Program-made: the position numbers and the translations under genes
Assembly: GCA_947589235.1 (NCBI GenBank)
Contig: CANQAX010000006.1
Coordinates: 1-39,772 of the forward strand
DNA: 39,772 nt
Direction: 5' to 3'
Source: an uncultured Clostridia bacterium
GTDB lineage: Bacteria > Bacillota > Clostridia > Christensenellales > Borkfalkiaceae
Notes under the pieces: generated by a model
What the model was told of the DNA's origin: nothing
Databases searched by the model: none
What the model saw: the letters and a program-made list of their open reading frames with translations, nothing else
Part shown: piece after piece, positions 23,933 to 32,145 of the stretch
Layout: the number at the start of each line of letters is the position of its first letter
How positions within the stretch are numbered: the stretch's first letter is position 1

Positions 23933-25543
23933 TCATTTCAGCATGCCGAGATAGAGCCCTTCATAGTATTTCGCAGACTTTGCCCATGTGAAGTCGGTCT
24001 CCATCGCCTTGCGGACGAGCCGAGCCCAATCCTCGCGGTTCTTGTACGCCGTGAGCGCTTCGTTGATGACATAGAGCATGTCGTATGCGTCGTAATTGCT
24101 GAACGTGAATCCGTTCCCGCCCGCGCCGTACGGCGTGATGCTGTCCTTGAGCCCGCCCGTCTCGCGGACGATGGCGACGGTGCCGTAGCGCGAGGCAATC
24201 ATCTGGGAGAGCCCGCACGGCTCGCTCTTGGACGGCATGAGGAAGAGATCGGCGCCCGAGTAGATCTTCCTCGAGAGGTCGGAATTGAAGGAGATGATCG
24301 AGACGACCTTCCCCTGATACCGCCGCGCGAGGTCGGTAAAGTAGTTCTCGTACATCGAATCGCCCGTGCCGAGGAGGACGAACTGCACGTCCTGACGGAG
24401 CACCTGCTCGATGACTTCCTTCACGAGGTCGAGTCCCTTGTGCGAGACGAGGCGGGAGATCATCGCGATGATGGGCGTCTCCTTCCGCACGGGAAGATTG
24501 AGCATGCGCTGCAATTCCTCCTTGCAGACAGCCTTGTTTTCGGGATGTTCCGCCGAATAGTTGGCAAACAGTGCCTGATCGGTCGCAGGGTCGTAATAGT
24601 CGGGGTCGATGCCGTTCAGGATCCCGCAGAGCTTGAACTCGTTGCGGCGGATGATCGAATCGAGCCCGTGCGAATAGTACGGATCCTTGATCTCCCCCGC
24701 GTACGTCGGCGAGACCGTCGAGAAACGCTCGCAGCATTCGATCGCGCCCTTCATTAGGTTGATGCAGCGGTCGAATTCGACGAGATACTGGTAGCGGTAG
24801 GAGATCCCGAACAGGTCCTCGAGAATATCGAGGGAATATTTGCCCTGATACTCGATGTTGTGGATGGTGAATACCGCGCGGATGTACTGGTACTCCGGGC
24901 GGAAGCAATAGATGGTCTTGAGGTACAGCGCCGCGAGCGCAGCCTGCCAGTCGTGGCAGTGCAAGACGTCGGGATAGAAATTCAAAAACGAGAGAATTTC
25001 CATCACGCTGCGGCAGAAGAAAGCGAAGCGCTCGCCGTCGTCGTAGTAGCCGTAGCAGCCCGGGCGCTTGAAGTAGTACTCGTTGTCGACAAAGTAGAAG
25101 GTGACGTTATTCGCCGTATACTCGAAGATCCCGCAGTACTGGTTGCGCCAAGAGAGCGGAACGAAGATATTCCCGATGAAGCGGAAATCCTTCCTGAACT
25201 CCTTCTTGATGTCCTGATAGAGCGGAATGATGACGCGAACGTCGTACTTCTCGTCCTTGGCGAGCGCCTTGGAGAGCGACCCGATGACCTCCGCAAGTCC
25301 TCCCGTCGCGATGAAGGGAGCCGCCTCGGAGGCGACGAAGAGAATTTTCTTCTTCGGCTCCACCTCGATTGCCGCGGGCGCCTCGCGTTCTACGGGCGCG
25401 TCGCGCTCCACCACCTCCACTTCGGGCACGGCGAGGACGGCGTCCTTCTTGGGCGCCTTCTTTGCGGGCGCCGCTTTCTTTGCGGGCGCCTTGGTTGCCG
25501 CTGTCGCGGCGGTTCTTGTTCCGTTCGATTTCGTCGTACTCAT
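23933..25543 (-). CDS. glgA: Glycogen synthase (ADP-glucose, GT5) with Lys/Ala-rich N-terminal extension
   Basis: GlgA transfers glucose from ADP-glucose to the growing alpha-1,4-glucan. The 536-residue protein has the GT5 domain from about residue 65 (KKKILFVASEAAPFIATGGL), HCHDWQAALAALYLK, NGIDPDYYDP, and the C-terminal SKSEPCGLSQMIASRYGTVA then RETGGLKDS. Two oddities are visible. The first 64 residues are a low-complexity extension rich in KKAAPAKKAPKK-type sequence, then an acidic stretch. The N-terminal motif usually written KTGGL, whose Lys contacts ADP-glucose in Escherichia coli, reads ATGGL here (Ala79). The ATG at 25543 has a GGGGGA ribosome site; a longer frame upstream is not family-like. 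Confidence 0.95.
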   Translation of the reverse strand: MSTTKSNGTRTAATAATKAPAKKAAPAKKAPKKDAVLAVPEVEVVERDAPVEREAPAAIEVEPKKKILFVASEAAPFIATGGLAEVIGSLSKALAKDEKYDVRVIIPLYQDIKKEFRKDFRFIGNIFVPLSWRNQYCGIFEYTANNVTFYFVDNEYYFKRPGCYGYYDDGERFAFFCRSVMEILSFLNFYPDVLHCHDWQAALAALYLKTIYCFRPEYQYIRAVFTIHNIEYQGKYSLDILEDLFGISYRYQYLVEFDRCINLMKGAIECCERFSTVSPTYAGEIKDPYYSHGLDSIIRRNEFKLCGILNGIDPDYYDPATDQALFANYSAEHPENKAVCKEELQRMLNLPVRKETPIIAMISRLVSHKGLDLVKEVIEQVLRQDVQFVLLGTGDSMYENYFTDLARRYQGKVVSIISFNSDLSRKIYSGADLFLMPSKSEPCGLSQMIASRYGTVAIVRETGGLKDSITPYGAGGNGFTFSNYDAYDMLYVINEALTAYKNREDWARLVRKAMETDFTWAKSAKYYEGLYLGMLK

Positions 25544-25581
25544 AGCGATTCCCCCTTTGTGCGCCGTAGCGCTTCGTCTCC

Positions 25582-26697
25582 TTACAGCATTCTGCCCTTC
25601 CCGACAAAATACGGCAGCGACTCGCACCCCGCGAGGTGCCGCCTGTCGCGAATGACGACGTTCTTATCCGTGATGACGCAGTCGAGCGTGACGTTCGAGC
25701 CGATCACGGTATCCTGCATGATGATGGAGTTCTTGACGACGCTCCCCTTCCCGACCTTCACGCCGCGGAAGAGAATGCAGTTCTCCACTTCGCCCTCGAT
25801 GACGCAGCCGTCCGAGATGAGAGAGTTGCGGACGACGGCGGTGTCGCCGTACTTGGAGGGAGCGGAGTCGCGCACCTTCGTGTAGATGTCGCGCGCGCCG
25901 AACAGTTCGTCCCGCACGTCCTTACGGAGCAATTCCATGCTGTGGCTGTAGTAGTCGCCGACCGAGCTCATCGTGGCGAAGTACCCGCCGAACTCGTAGC
26001 CGTACAGCTTGAGCGTATCGACGTGCTTGGTGAGAATGTCCCTGCCGAAGCTCGACAGCCCGCGCGTGACGGCGTCCTGAATGGTGTTGATGAGGAATTC
26101 CCTGCTCATCACCATGATATTGACGTACAGGTTAAACGGTCCCTTCTTGAGCTTCGGATTGATCTGAAGCCCCTTCAGGCGCCCCGTCTCGTCGGGCTGG
26201 AGGGTGATGAAGTAGGAGGACTCCACGGGGGTCGTCTCCCTGTGGTAGACCATCGTGATGTCCGCGCCCTTCTCCTCGTGGAAGCGGAGAATGTCGTTGA
26301 TGTCCACGCGGGCGATGCCGTCGCAGTCGGAGATGACGACGTAGTCCTCGTTCCTGTGGTTGAGGAAGCCCGTGATGCTCATGAGCGCTTCGAGGCGGGT
26401 CGTGTACGGCGCGTCCGTCTCGTCCGAATAGGGCGGGAGAAGGATGATTCCGCCGTCCTTGCGGGCGAGATCCCACTCCTTGCCGCTCCCGAGGTGATCG
26501 ATGAGCGACTGATAGTTGTTCTTCGTGACGATACCGACCGTCGTGATGCCCGAATTGACCATGTTGGACAGGGCAAAGTCGATGAGACGGTATCTTCCCC
26601 CGAACGGAATGGACGCCATCGTGCGGTGGCGGGAGAGTTCGGGAACGTTTTCATCGTGAATGTTGGAAAAAATAACGCCTACTGCCGAGTGTGCCAT
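25582..26697 (-). CDS. glgD: Glucose-1-phosphate adenylyltransferase regulatory subunit GlgD
   Basis: GlgD is the GlgC-like partner that in Firmicutes forms a hetero-oligomer with GlgC and raises its activity. The 371-residue protein has the nucleotidyltransferase fold (PFGGRYRLIDFALSNMVNSG) but lacks the GlgC N-terminal GGQGSRL loop and has SDCDGIARVD where GlgC has GDHIYKMD, consistent with a non-catalytic subunit. The C-terminal left-handed beta-helix shows repeats such as VVRNSLISDGCVIEGEVENC. The ATG at 26697 starts one base after the glgC stop, with GGGGGG upstream. Confidence 0.95.
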   Translation of the reverse strand: MAHSAVGVIFSNIHDENVPELSRHRTMASIPFGGRYRLIDFALSNMVNSGITTVGIVTKNNYQSLIDHLGSGKEWDLARKDGGIILLPPYSDETDAPYTTRLEALMSITGFLNHRNEDYVVISDCDGIARVDINDILRFHEEKGADITMVYHRETTPVESSYFITLQPDETGRLKGLQINPKLKKGPFNLYVNIMVMSREFLINTIQDAVTRGLSSFGRDILTKHVDTLKLYGYEFGGYFATMSSVGDYYSHSMELLRKDVRDELFGARDIYTKVRDSAPSKYGDTAVVRNSLISDGCVIEGEVENCILFRGVKVGKGSVVKNSIIMQDTVIGSNVTLDCVITDKNVVIRDRRHLAGCESLPYFVGKGRML

Positions 26698-26698
26698 C

Positions 26699-27895
26699 TT
26701 ATTCCCCCCTGTAATCCTTGTCGAGAATTTTGGAGCCCGCGACCTTCGCGCCCGCCCCAATCGTGATGTTTCTGCCGAGGACGGCGATCCCCGCGCCCTT
26801 GCCGCGCTCTTCGCCCACGACGGCATTCTCCTCGATGACGACGTTCTCGTCGACGATGGAATATTCGACGCGCGCACCCTTCTTGACGACGGTGCCCGCC
26901 ATGAGAACGCTGTCGCGCACGACGGCGCCCTCCTCGACGACGACGTTCGCCGCGAGGACGGAATGCTCGACGCTCCCCTCGACTTCACAGCCGAGAGCCA
27001 CCATCGAGTTGCGGACGACCCCCTTCGCGCCGATGTATTCGGGCGGGGCGAGCGGGTTGCGCGAATGGATCTTCCAAGCGGCGTCGCTCACGTCGAACGC
27101 GGAATCTTCGCCGAGCAGGTCCATGTTCGATTCCCAGAGCGAATCGATGGTCCCGACGTCCTTCCAATACCCCTTGAAGCGGTAGGAGAACATTCTCTCG
27201 CCCGCGTTCAGCATGGCGGGGAGCACGTCCTTGCCGAAGTCCTTGGAGGAATCGGGGTTCGCGTCGTCCGCCTCGAGATACTTGAAGAGTTTTTCCGCCG
27301 TGAAGATGTAGATGCCCATCGAGGCGAGATTGCTCTTGGGCTGCTTGGGCTTTTCCTCAAACTGGTAGATGGAGCCGTCGGGGTTGCAGTTGAGAATGCC
27401 GAAGCGGGAAGCCTCCTTCATGGGGACTTCGATGGCGGCGATGGTGCAATCGGCATGCGTCGCCTTGTGCGCGCGGAGCATCTGCGCGTAGTCCATCTTA
27501 TAGATGTGGTCGCCCGAGAGAATGAGGACATACTCGGGGTTGTACTTCTTCATGAACGAGATGTTCTGGTAGATGGCGTTCGCCGTGCCCTCAAACCACG
27601 ACTGCTTCTTCTTCGCCTGATAGGGCGAGAGGATATGCACGCCGCCGAAGGCGCGGTCGAGGTCCCAAGGCTGACCGTTTCCGATGTACTCGTTGAGCTC
27701 GAGCGGTTCGTACTGCGTGAGCACGCCGACCGTATCGATGCCCGAATTGATGCAGTTGGAGAGCGGGAAGTCGATGATGCGGTACTTCGCGCCGAATGCG
27801 ACTGCGGGCTTTGCGATGTTGTTTGTGAGGGCATAGAGACGGCTCCCCTGTCCGCCCGCAAGCAGCATCGCGACACATTCTTTCTTTCTTTGCAT
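26699..27895 (-). CDS. glgC: Glucose-1-phosphate adenylyltransferase GlgC
   Basis: GlgC makes ADP-glucose from ATP and glucose 1-phosphate, the committed step of bacterial glycogen synthesis. The 398-residue protein has [36 protein letters not shown], the catalytic [29 protein letters not shown] and a C-terminal beta-helix with hexapeptide repeats. The ATG at 27895 was preferred to an upstream TTG (27928) because AGGGGG precedes it and the family sequence begins at KKECVAML. The first gene of the operon, glgB, ends 29 bases before. Confidence 0.97.
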   Translation of the reverse strand: MQRKKECVAMLLAGGQGSRLYALTNNIAKPAVAFGAKYRIIDFPLSNCINSGIDTVGVLTQYEPLELNEYIGNGQPWDLDRAFGGVHILSPYQAKKKQSWFEGTANAIYQNISFMKKYNPEYVLILSGDHIYKMDYAQMLRAHKATHADCTIAAIEVPMKEASRFGILNCNPDGSIYQFEEKPKQPKSNLASMGIYIFTAEKLFKYLEADDANPDSSKDFGKDVLPAMLNAGERMFSYRFKGYWKDVGTIDSLWESNMDLLGEDSAFDVSDAAWKIHSRNPLAPPEYIGAKGVVRNSMVALGCEVEGSVEHSVLAANVVVEEGAVVRDSVLMAGTVVKKGARVEYSIVDENVVIEENAVVGEERGKGAGIAVLGRNITIGAGAKVAGSKILDKDYRGE

Positions 27896-27924
27896 AGACA
27901 AAACCCCCTGTGGATTGTTTCCGT

Positions 27925-29835
27925 TCAATTGCCCGAATCGGGCGCTTCCTCCCGGACGAGATAGACCGCCGAGAGCTTGGGCATCGGGATGCGGATGGAA
28001 TACGGCTTCCCGTGCGTCGGACGCTTGACGGCGGCAAACGTCTTTTTCTTCAGTTTGCCCTCTCCGCCGTATTTCTTGTCGTCCGAGCAGAAAACGACCT
28101 TATATTTCCCGCGGACGTTGACGCCGAGCATATAATCCTCCGCGTCCGAACCCGAGAAGGAGACGAGCGCTATCACCTCGCGCCCCGCCCTGTCGCGGCG
28201 GATGAAGGAGACGATGTTGCGGTCGGCGTCGTCGGGCGCGAGCCACTCGAACCCGTCCCACGAATCCTCGATCTCATAGAGCGCGGGTGTCTCGCGGTAG
28301 AACCGATTGAGATCTCTCACCATCACGGAGAGCTTTCCGTGAAGTTCGTACTTGTCCCGCAGGAAGAACTCGAGCCCCTCATGATAGTCCCACTCCTTGA
28401 ACTGACCGAACTCGTACCCCATGAAGTTGAGCTTCTTCCCGGGGTGCGCCATCATGTAGAGAAGGAAGGCGCGCACGCCCGCGAACTTCTCCTCGTACGT
28501 CCCCGGCATCTTGCCGATGAGCGAGCACTTCCCGTGCACGACCTCGTCGTGGGAGATGGGCAGAACGTAGTTCTCGGAGAAGGCGTACATCATGGAAAAC
28601 GTGAGCTTGTTGTGCGCTCCCATGCGGAAGTACGGGTCGAGACAGAGGTAGGAGAGCATATCATTCATCCACCCCATGTTCCATTTATAGTTGAACCCGA
28701 GCCCGCCGACGTTCCCCGGCTTGGTCACGAGCCCCCACGCGGTCGATTCCTCCGCGATCATGAGCGCATACGGGAAGCGGAGAAAGACCGCTTCGTTGAG
28801 GCGGCGCAGGAATGCGATTGCCTCGAGATTCTTGTTTTCCCCATAGATGTTGGGGACCCATTCCCCGTCCCGCTTGTCGTAGTCGAGATAGAGCATGGAG
28901 GCGACGGCGTCCACGCGGAGCCCGTCGGCATGATACTTGTCGAAGAAGAAGCACGCATCGGAGATGAGGAAGGAGAGCACCTCTTCCCTGCCGTAGTCGA
29001 AGCGGCGGGTCCCCCAGCTCTTGTGCTCCATTCTGTCCCACTGGCTGCTCTCGTACAGGGGCTGCCCGTCGAACTCGTACAGCCCGTGGGCATCCTTCGG
29101 GAAATGCGCGGGCACCCAGTCCAAGATGACGCCGATCCCCGCCCTGTGGAAGCAGTCGACGAGGTACATGAAGTCGTGCGGGGTGCCGAGGCGGGACGTG
29201 ACGGCATAATAGCCCGTCACCTGATATCCCCACGAGCCCTCGAAGGGAAATTCCGTCACGGGCATGAATTCGACGTGCGTATAGCCCATCTCCTTCACGT
29301 AGGGGACGAGCTCCGCGGCGAGGTCTCGGTAGGAAAGGAAATTCCCGTCCTCATGGCGGCGCCACGAGAGCAGGTTGACCTCATAGATGTTCATCGGGGA
29401 GGCGAACACGTTCTTATTTCCGCGCGCGGCGATGTATTCCCCGTCCCCCCACTCGTAGCCATCGAGCTCGTACAGCTTGGACGCAGTCGCGGGCGGCGTC
29501 TCGCCGTGGAAGGCGAGCGGGTCCGCCTTCAGAATCGTCCTTCCGTCCTGCGTCCCGATGGCGTATTTATAGGTATCATAGGTGCGGAGCCCCTCGATGA
29601 ACAGCTCGAAGGACTGCCCGTCCACCATGCGTTCCATGACGTTCTTGGTTTCGTCCCAACCGTTGAAGTCGCCCACGACGGAGACGGAACGGGCATGCGG
29701 CGCCCAGACGCGGAACACAAATCCGTCCTTCCCGTTCTTTCTTGCCCTGTGCGCGCCGAACAGCTCATAGAGGCGGTCGTTCTTTCCGTGATGGTACAAG
29801 TAGAGCGGGAAATCCGATTCAGCGCTCGTTTTCAT
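27925..29835 (-). CDS. glgB: 1,4-alpha-glucan branching enzyme
   Basis: GlgB (GH13 subfamily 9) introduces alpha-1,6 branches into glycogen. The 636-residue protein has an N-terminal CBM48 domain (about 20-120, with [20 protein letters not shown]), the barrel with [22 protein letters not shown], nucleophile D309 ([13 protein letters not shown]), acid/base E362 (IAEEST) and the third Asp in ISHDEVVHG, then a C-terminal all-beta domain. It is the first gene of the operon; GGGGGA lies before the ATG. The roughly 60-base leader contains one CTCCGC that can pair with either of two adjacent GCGGAG copies near the ribosome site. Confidence 0.97.
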   Translation of the reverse strand: MKTSAESDFPLYLYHHGKNDRLYELFGAHRARKNGKDGFVFRVWAPHARSVSVVGDFNGWDETKNVMERMVDGQSFELFIEGLRTYDTYKYAIGTQDGRTILKADPLAFHGETPPATASKLYELDGYEWGDGEYIAARGNKNVFASPMNIYEVNLLSWRRHEDGNFLSYRDLAAELVPYVKEMGYTHVEFMPVTEFPFEGSWGYQVTGYYAVTSRLGTPHDFMYLVDCFHRAGIGVILDWVPAHFPKDAHGLYEFDGQPLYESSQWDRMEHKSWGTRRFDYGREEVLSFLISDACFFFDKYHADGLRVDAVASMLYLDYDKRDGEWVPNIYGENKNLEAIAFLRRLNEAVFLRFPYALMIAEESTAWGLVTKPGNVGGLGFNYKWNMGWMNDMLSYLCLDPYFRMGAHNKLTFSMMYAFSENYVLPISHDEVVHGKCSLIGKMPGTYEEKFAGVRAFLLYMMAHPGKKLNFMGYEFGQFKEWDYHEGLEFFLRDKYELHGKLSVMVRDLNRFYRETPALYEIEDSWDGFEWLAPDDADRNIVSFIRRDRAGREVIALVSFSGSDAEDYMLGVNVRGKYKVVFCSDDKKYGGEGKLKKKTFAAVKRPTHGKPYSIRIPMPKLSAVYLVREEAPDSGN

Positions 29836-29897
29836 GCTATCCCCCTTCTCCGCCTCCGCGAAAAGGCACCCGATGCGGAGTCCCGTAAATCTATCCT

Positions 29898-29926
29898 ATT
29901 ATACTATATTTCGCGCGGAGTTTCAA
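29898..29926 (-). promoter_or_regulatory. SigA-type promoter of the glycogen operon
   Basis: On the minus strand TTGAAA (29921-29926), 17 bases, TATAAT (29898-29903). The leader to the glgB ATG is about 55-60 bases and includes GCGGAG copies at 29848-29853 and 29854-29859 that can pair with 29875-29880. Confidence 0.85.
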
Positions 29927-29948
29927 TACCAAATTTGAATTTTTTTCC

Positions 29949-29993
29949 TCGGATTTCAAAAAAATCCGAAGAAAAAAAACGGGGAACTCCCCG
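29949..29993 (-). terminator. Terminator of murC, followed by a second hairpin
   Basis: On the minus strand CGGGGA-GT-TCCCCG (29980-29993) is followed by eight T (29972-29979). A second 8-bp stem, 29949-29956 with 29962-29969, follows directly. Confidence 0.85.
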
Positions 29994-30008
29994 CCCTTTC
30001 CAAGCCGT

Positions 30009-31358
30009 TCAGCCCCCTTGCCGCGGCTGTCGATTTTCGCCGTCGAGAATGCCCCGCACGGCGTCATAGATGTTCCCCGCACCGAGCACGAGGACGAGAT
30101 CGCTCTCCTTCAAATCGGAAGAAAGCAGGCGGCGGAGCTGTTCGGGCGAGCGGGCGTAAGCCGATTGCGGCACGTTCGCGGCGAGGGCGACCGCGCTCCC
30201 GTCAAAGTCGAATTTCTCCCGCGCGGCGTACGTCTCGTATAGGATCGGGCGTTCGGCGCAGCGGAGCACCGCCACGAACTCGTCCATGAGGTCGCGCGTC
30301 CGCGTGTAGGTGTGGGGCTGAAAGACGAGCCGCACCCTGCCCTCGCACAGCCGCTCCGCCGTCGAAAGGGTCGCGGCAATCTCCCGCGGGTGGTGGGCAT
30401 AGTCGCAGATGACGGGCGCCCCGCACAGCGTTCCGACTCTCTCGAACCGCCTGACGACCCCGCGGAAGGACTGCAGCCCAGCGACGATCTCCTCCGTGCC
30501 GAACCCTAAAAGACGCGCGCAGGCGACCGAGGCGAGCGCGTTATAGACGTTGACCTTCCCCACGGCATTCAGGCGGACGCGGCAGAGCGGGATTTCCCCG
30601 TCCGTCACGGTGAAGGCGTACTTTTCACCGTACGAGCGGAGCCGCTCGGCGCGGATCCTGCCCGCGTGCAGCCCGAAGGAGAGCGCATGCGGAATGCTCC
30701 GCGCGCCCTTGTCGTCCGCATTGACGACGACCCGCTCCGCCTTCGCCGCAAACGCGCGGTACGCCTCGAGGAGCTCCTCCTCCGAACGGTAACAGTCGGT
30801 GTGGTCGAGGTCGCAGTTCAGAATGACGGCGACCGTGCTTGAAAGCGAGAGAAAGCTCCGCCGGAACTCGCACGCCTCGGTGAGAAAGTAGTCCTTTCCC
30901 GTCGAGACGAAGTTGCCGAACCGGAGATCGGAGCCCCCGATGTGCGCGGTGAATGCTTTTCCTCCCGCCGAAAAGATGTGCGAGAGCATGCAGGTCGTCG
31001 TGGTCTTTCCGTGGCACCCCGCAACGGAGACGACCTCGGGGAAGAGCGAGGCGACCCGCCCGAGAAATTCGGAGCGCTCGACCGTCTCGATGCCCGCTTC
31101 CCTCGCCCGCTTGAGGCGCGGAAGGTCTGGGTCCACCGCGCCCGTGTAGACGGCGATGTCCGCCTTGATCTCCTCGTCCGTCCCGATCGAGACGAGGATC
31201 CCCCGCTCCTTCAGAAGGCGGGTGAAGGCGCTCTCCGTGTCGTCGCTCCCCGAAACCGCCACGCCGCAGCCGTGCAGAAACTGCGCGAGCGCGCTCATGC
31301 TCACCCCGCCGATGCCGACAAAATAGACGCTTCCGATCTCTCTCGTCCCGAAAAACAT
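30009..31358 (-). CDS. murC: UDP-N-acetylmuramate--L-alanine ligase
   Basis: MurC adds L-Ala to UDP-MurNAc, the first amino acid of the peptidoglycan stem peptide. The 449-residue cytosolic enzyme has the N-terminal Rossmann motif YFVGIGGVSMSALA, P-loop AGCHGKTTTT (113-122), the central-domain motif NCDLDHTDCY, RRFERVGTLCGAPVICDYAH followed by HPREI, FQPHTYTRT and VLGAGNI. Length is normal. It is transcribed alone, closed by the terminator near 29980. The ATG is only five bases after a possible -10 box TACAAT (31364-31369, minus strand), but no good -35 box is seen, so its promoter is uncertain. Confidence 0.95.
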   Translation of the reverse strand: MFFGTREIGSVYFVGIGGVSMSALAQFLHGCGVAVSGSDDTESAFTRLLKERGILVSIGTDEEIKADIAVYTGAVDPDLPRLKRAREAGIETVERSEFLGRVASLFPEVVSVAGCHGKTTTTCMLSHIFSAGGKAFTAHIGGSDLRFGNFVSTGKDYFLTEACEFRRSFLSLSSTVAVILNCDLDHTDCYRSEEELLEAYRAFAAKAERVVVNADDKGARSIPHALSFGLHAGRIRAERLRSYGEKYAFTVTDGEIPLCRVRLNAVGKVNVYNALASVACARLLGFGTEEIVAGLQSFRGVVRRFERVGTLCGAPVICDYAHHPREIAATLSTAERLCEGRVRLVFQPHTYTRTRDLMDEFVAVLRCAERPILYETYAAREKFDFDGSAVALAANVPQSAYARSPEQLRRLLSSDLKESDLVLVLGAGNIYDAVRGILDGENRQPRQGG

Positions 31359-31430
31359 ACTTTATTGTATGAAAAATCCGTTTTTATCGTGATTTTTTTC
31401 GGATTTTCACTATATTTTTCCCGTGAAAGA

Positions 31431-31459
31431 TTGAAATTTTTATAAAATTGTGATAAAAT
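31431..31459 (+). promoter_or_regulatory. SigA-type promoter of spoVG
   Basis: TTGAAA (31431-31436), 17 bases, TAAAAT (31454-31459), with TG at 31451-31452 as extended -10. The leader carries AGGAGGT at 31478-31484. Confidence 0.75.
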
Positions 31460-31491
31460 AATGAGCAGATAACATACAGGAGGTATTGCGT

Positions 31492-31767
31492 ATGGAAATC
31501 GGGGATATTAGAATCAGAGAAATGCGACAACAGGACGGACGTTTGCGCGCTGTGGCGTCGATCACCATCGACGGCTGCTTCGTCGTGCACGATATCAAAA
31601 TTCTCGAAAAGGACGGAGAGCTCTTTATTGCCATGCCGAGCAGAAAGACGTCGGAAGGCGGCTTCAAGGACATTGCCCATCCCATCAACAGCGAGACGAG
31701 AGACATGATACGGGATATGATCCTCGCAGCCTACCGCGAACGCCTTGCTCAAAGCCAAACAGAATGA
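31492..31767 (+). CDS. spoVG: SpoVG family regulator
   Basis: SpoVG is a small nucleic-acid-binding regulator affecting septation, sporulation and other processes in Firmicutes. The 91-residue protein matches the family throughout: EIGDIRIREM, LRAVASITIDGCFVVHDIKI, LFIAMPSRKT and GGFKDIAHPINSETRDMI. The ATG at 31492 is seven bases after a perfect AGGAGGT (31478-31484); a TTG two codons earlier is too close to that site. It stands alone between its promoter and a strong bidirectional terminator. Confidence 0.96.
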   Translation: MEIGDIRIREMRQQDGRLRAVASITIDGCFVVHDIKILEKDGELFIAMPSRKTSEGGFKDIAHPINSETRDMIRDMILAAYRERLAQSQTE

Positions 31768-31796
31768 AAAAAAGCGCCATATAGGCGCTTTTTTTT
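31767..31796. terminator. Bidirectional terminator between spoVG and the cold-shock gene
   Basis: AGCGCC (31773-31778), loop ATATA, GGCGCT (31784-31789), flanked by an A-run on the left and a T-run on the right, so it can serve both convergent genes. Confidence 0.9.
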
Positions 31797-31812
31797 GTTT
31801 CCCCAAGTCCGT

Positions 31813-32022
31813 TTATACGGGGACCACGTTGACAGCACGGAGCTTTCCGCTGTCTTTGGGGTCGGGCTCGGTCTCAAACGTGACCTTCTGCCCTTCCTTC
31901 AACGTGCGGAAACCTTCCGTCTGAATCGCGGAGAAATGAACGAAGATATCGTCGCCCCCCTCATCATTGGAAATAAAACCGTAGCCCTTTCCGTCGTTGA
32001 ACCATTTTACAGTTCCGTTCAC
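31813..32022 (-). CDS. Cold-shock protein (CspA family)
   Basis: The 69-residue protein is a single cold-shock domain with [16 protein letters not shown] (RNP1), [10 protein letters not shown] (RNP2) and a C-terminal strand [11 protein letters not shown]. It binds single-stranded nucleic acids and acts as an RNA chaperone. The start is taken as GTG at 32022 because AGGAGGT lies six bases before it and the family begins at that residue (translated as Met). The leader of about 60 bases from a perfect promoter could hold regulation, but no clear structure was identified. Confidence 0.94.
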   Translation of the reverse strand: MNGTVKWFNDGKGYGFISNDEGGDDIFVHFSAIQTEGFRTLKEGQKVTFETEPDPKDSGKLRAVNVVPV

Positions 32023-32083
32023 AATGTTACCTCCTATGGGCGGTGTACGCGCTATTTCGTCGTATCTTCCGACACCATGTACA

Positions 32084-32112
32084 ATTATAACAGCGCACAC
32101 GCCCGTTGTCAA
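32084..32112 (-). promoter_or_regulatory. Consensus SigA promoter of the cold-shock gene
   Basis: On the minus strand TTGACA (32107-32112), 17 bases, TATAAT (32084-32089). It starts just after the htpG stop. Confidence 0.9.
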
Positions 32113-32120
32113 GACCTAAT

Positions 32121-32145
32121 TTGAAAAAACTTGTTATTTTTTCAA
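32121..32145 (-). terminator. Weak AT-rich hairpin at the htpG stop
   Basis: TTGAAAAAA (32121-32129) and TTTTTTCAA (32137-32145) are exact reverse complements; the seven-base loop contains the htpG stop codon (32134-32136). The stem has few GC pairs, so termination would be weak. Confidence 0.4.

Noticed and set aside
23941..23990. Fifth copy of the 19-bp repeat (CATAGTATTTCGCAGACTT in glgA)
   Set aside because: Only the CATAGTA end agrees; it is explained by Tyr-Tyr codons near the glgA C-terminus.
25582..26988. N-terminal extension of glgD beyond 26697
   Set aside because: The upstream in-frame stretch is Ser/Arg-rich shadow of glgC and lacks family similarity; the ATG at 26697 has a good ribosome site.
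31364..31369. murC as another leaderless gene (TACAAT five bases before the ATG)
   Set aside because: No acceptable -35 box at 16-18 bases, so the promoter is not supported well enough.
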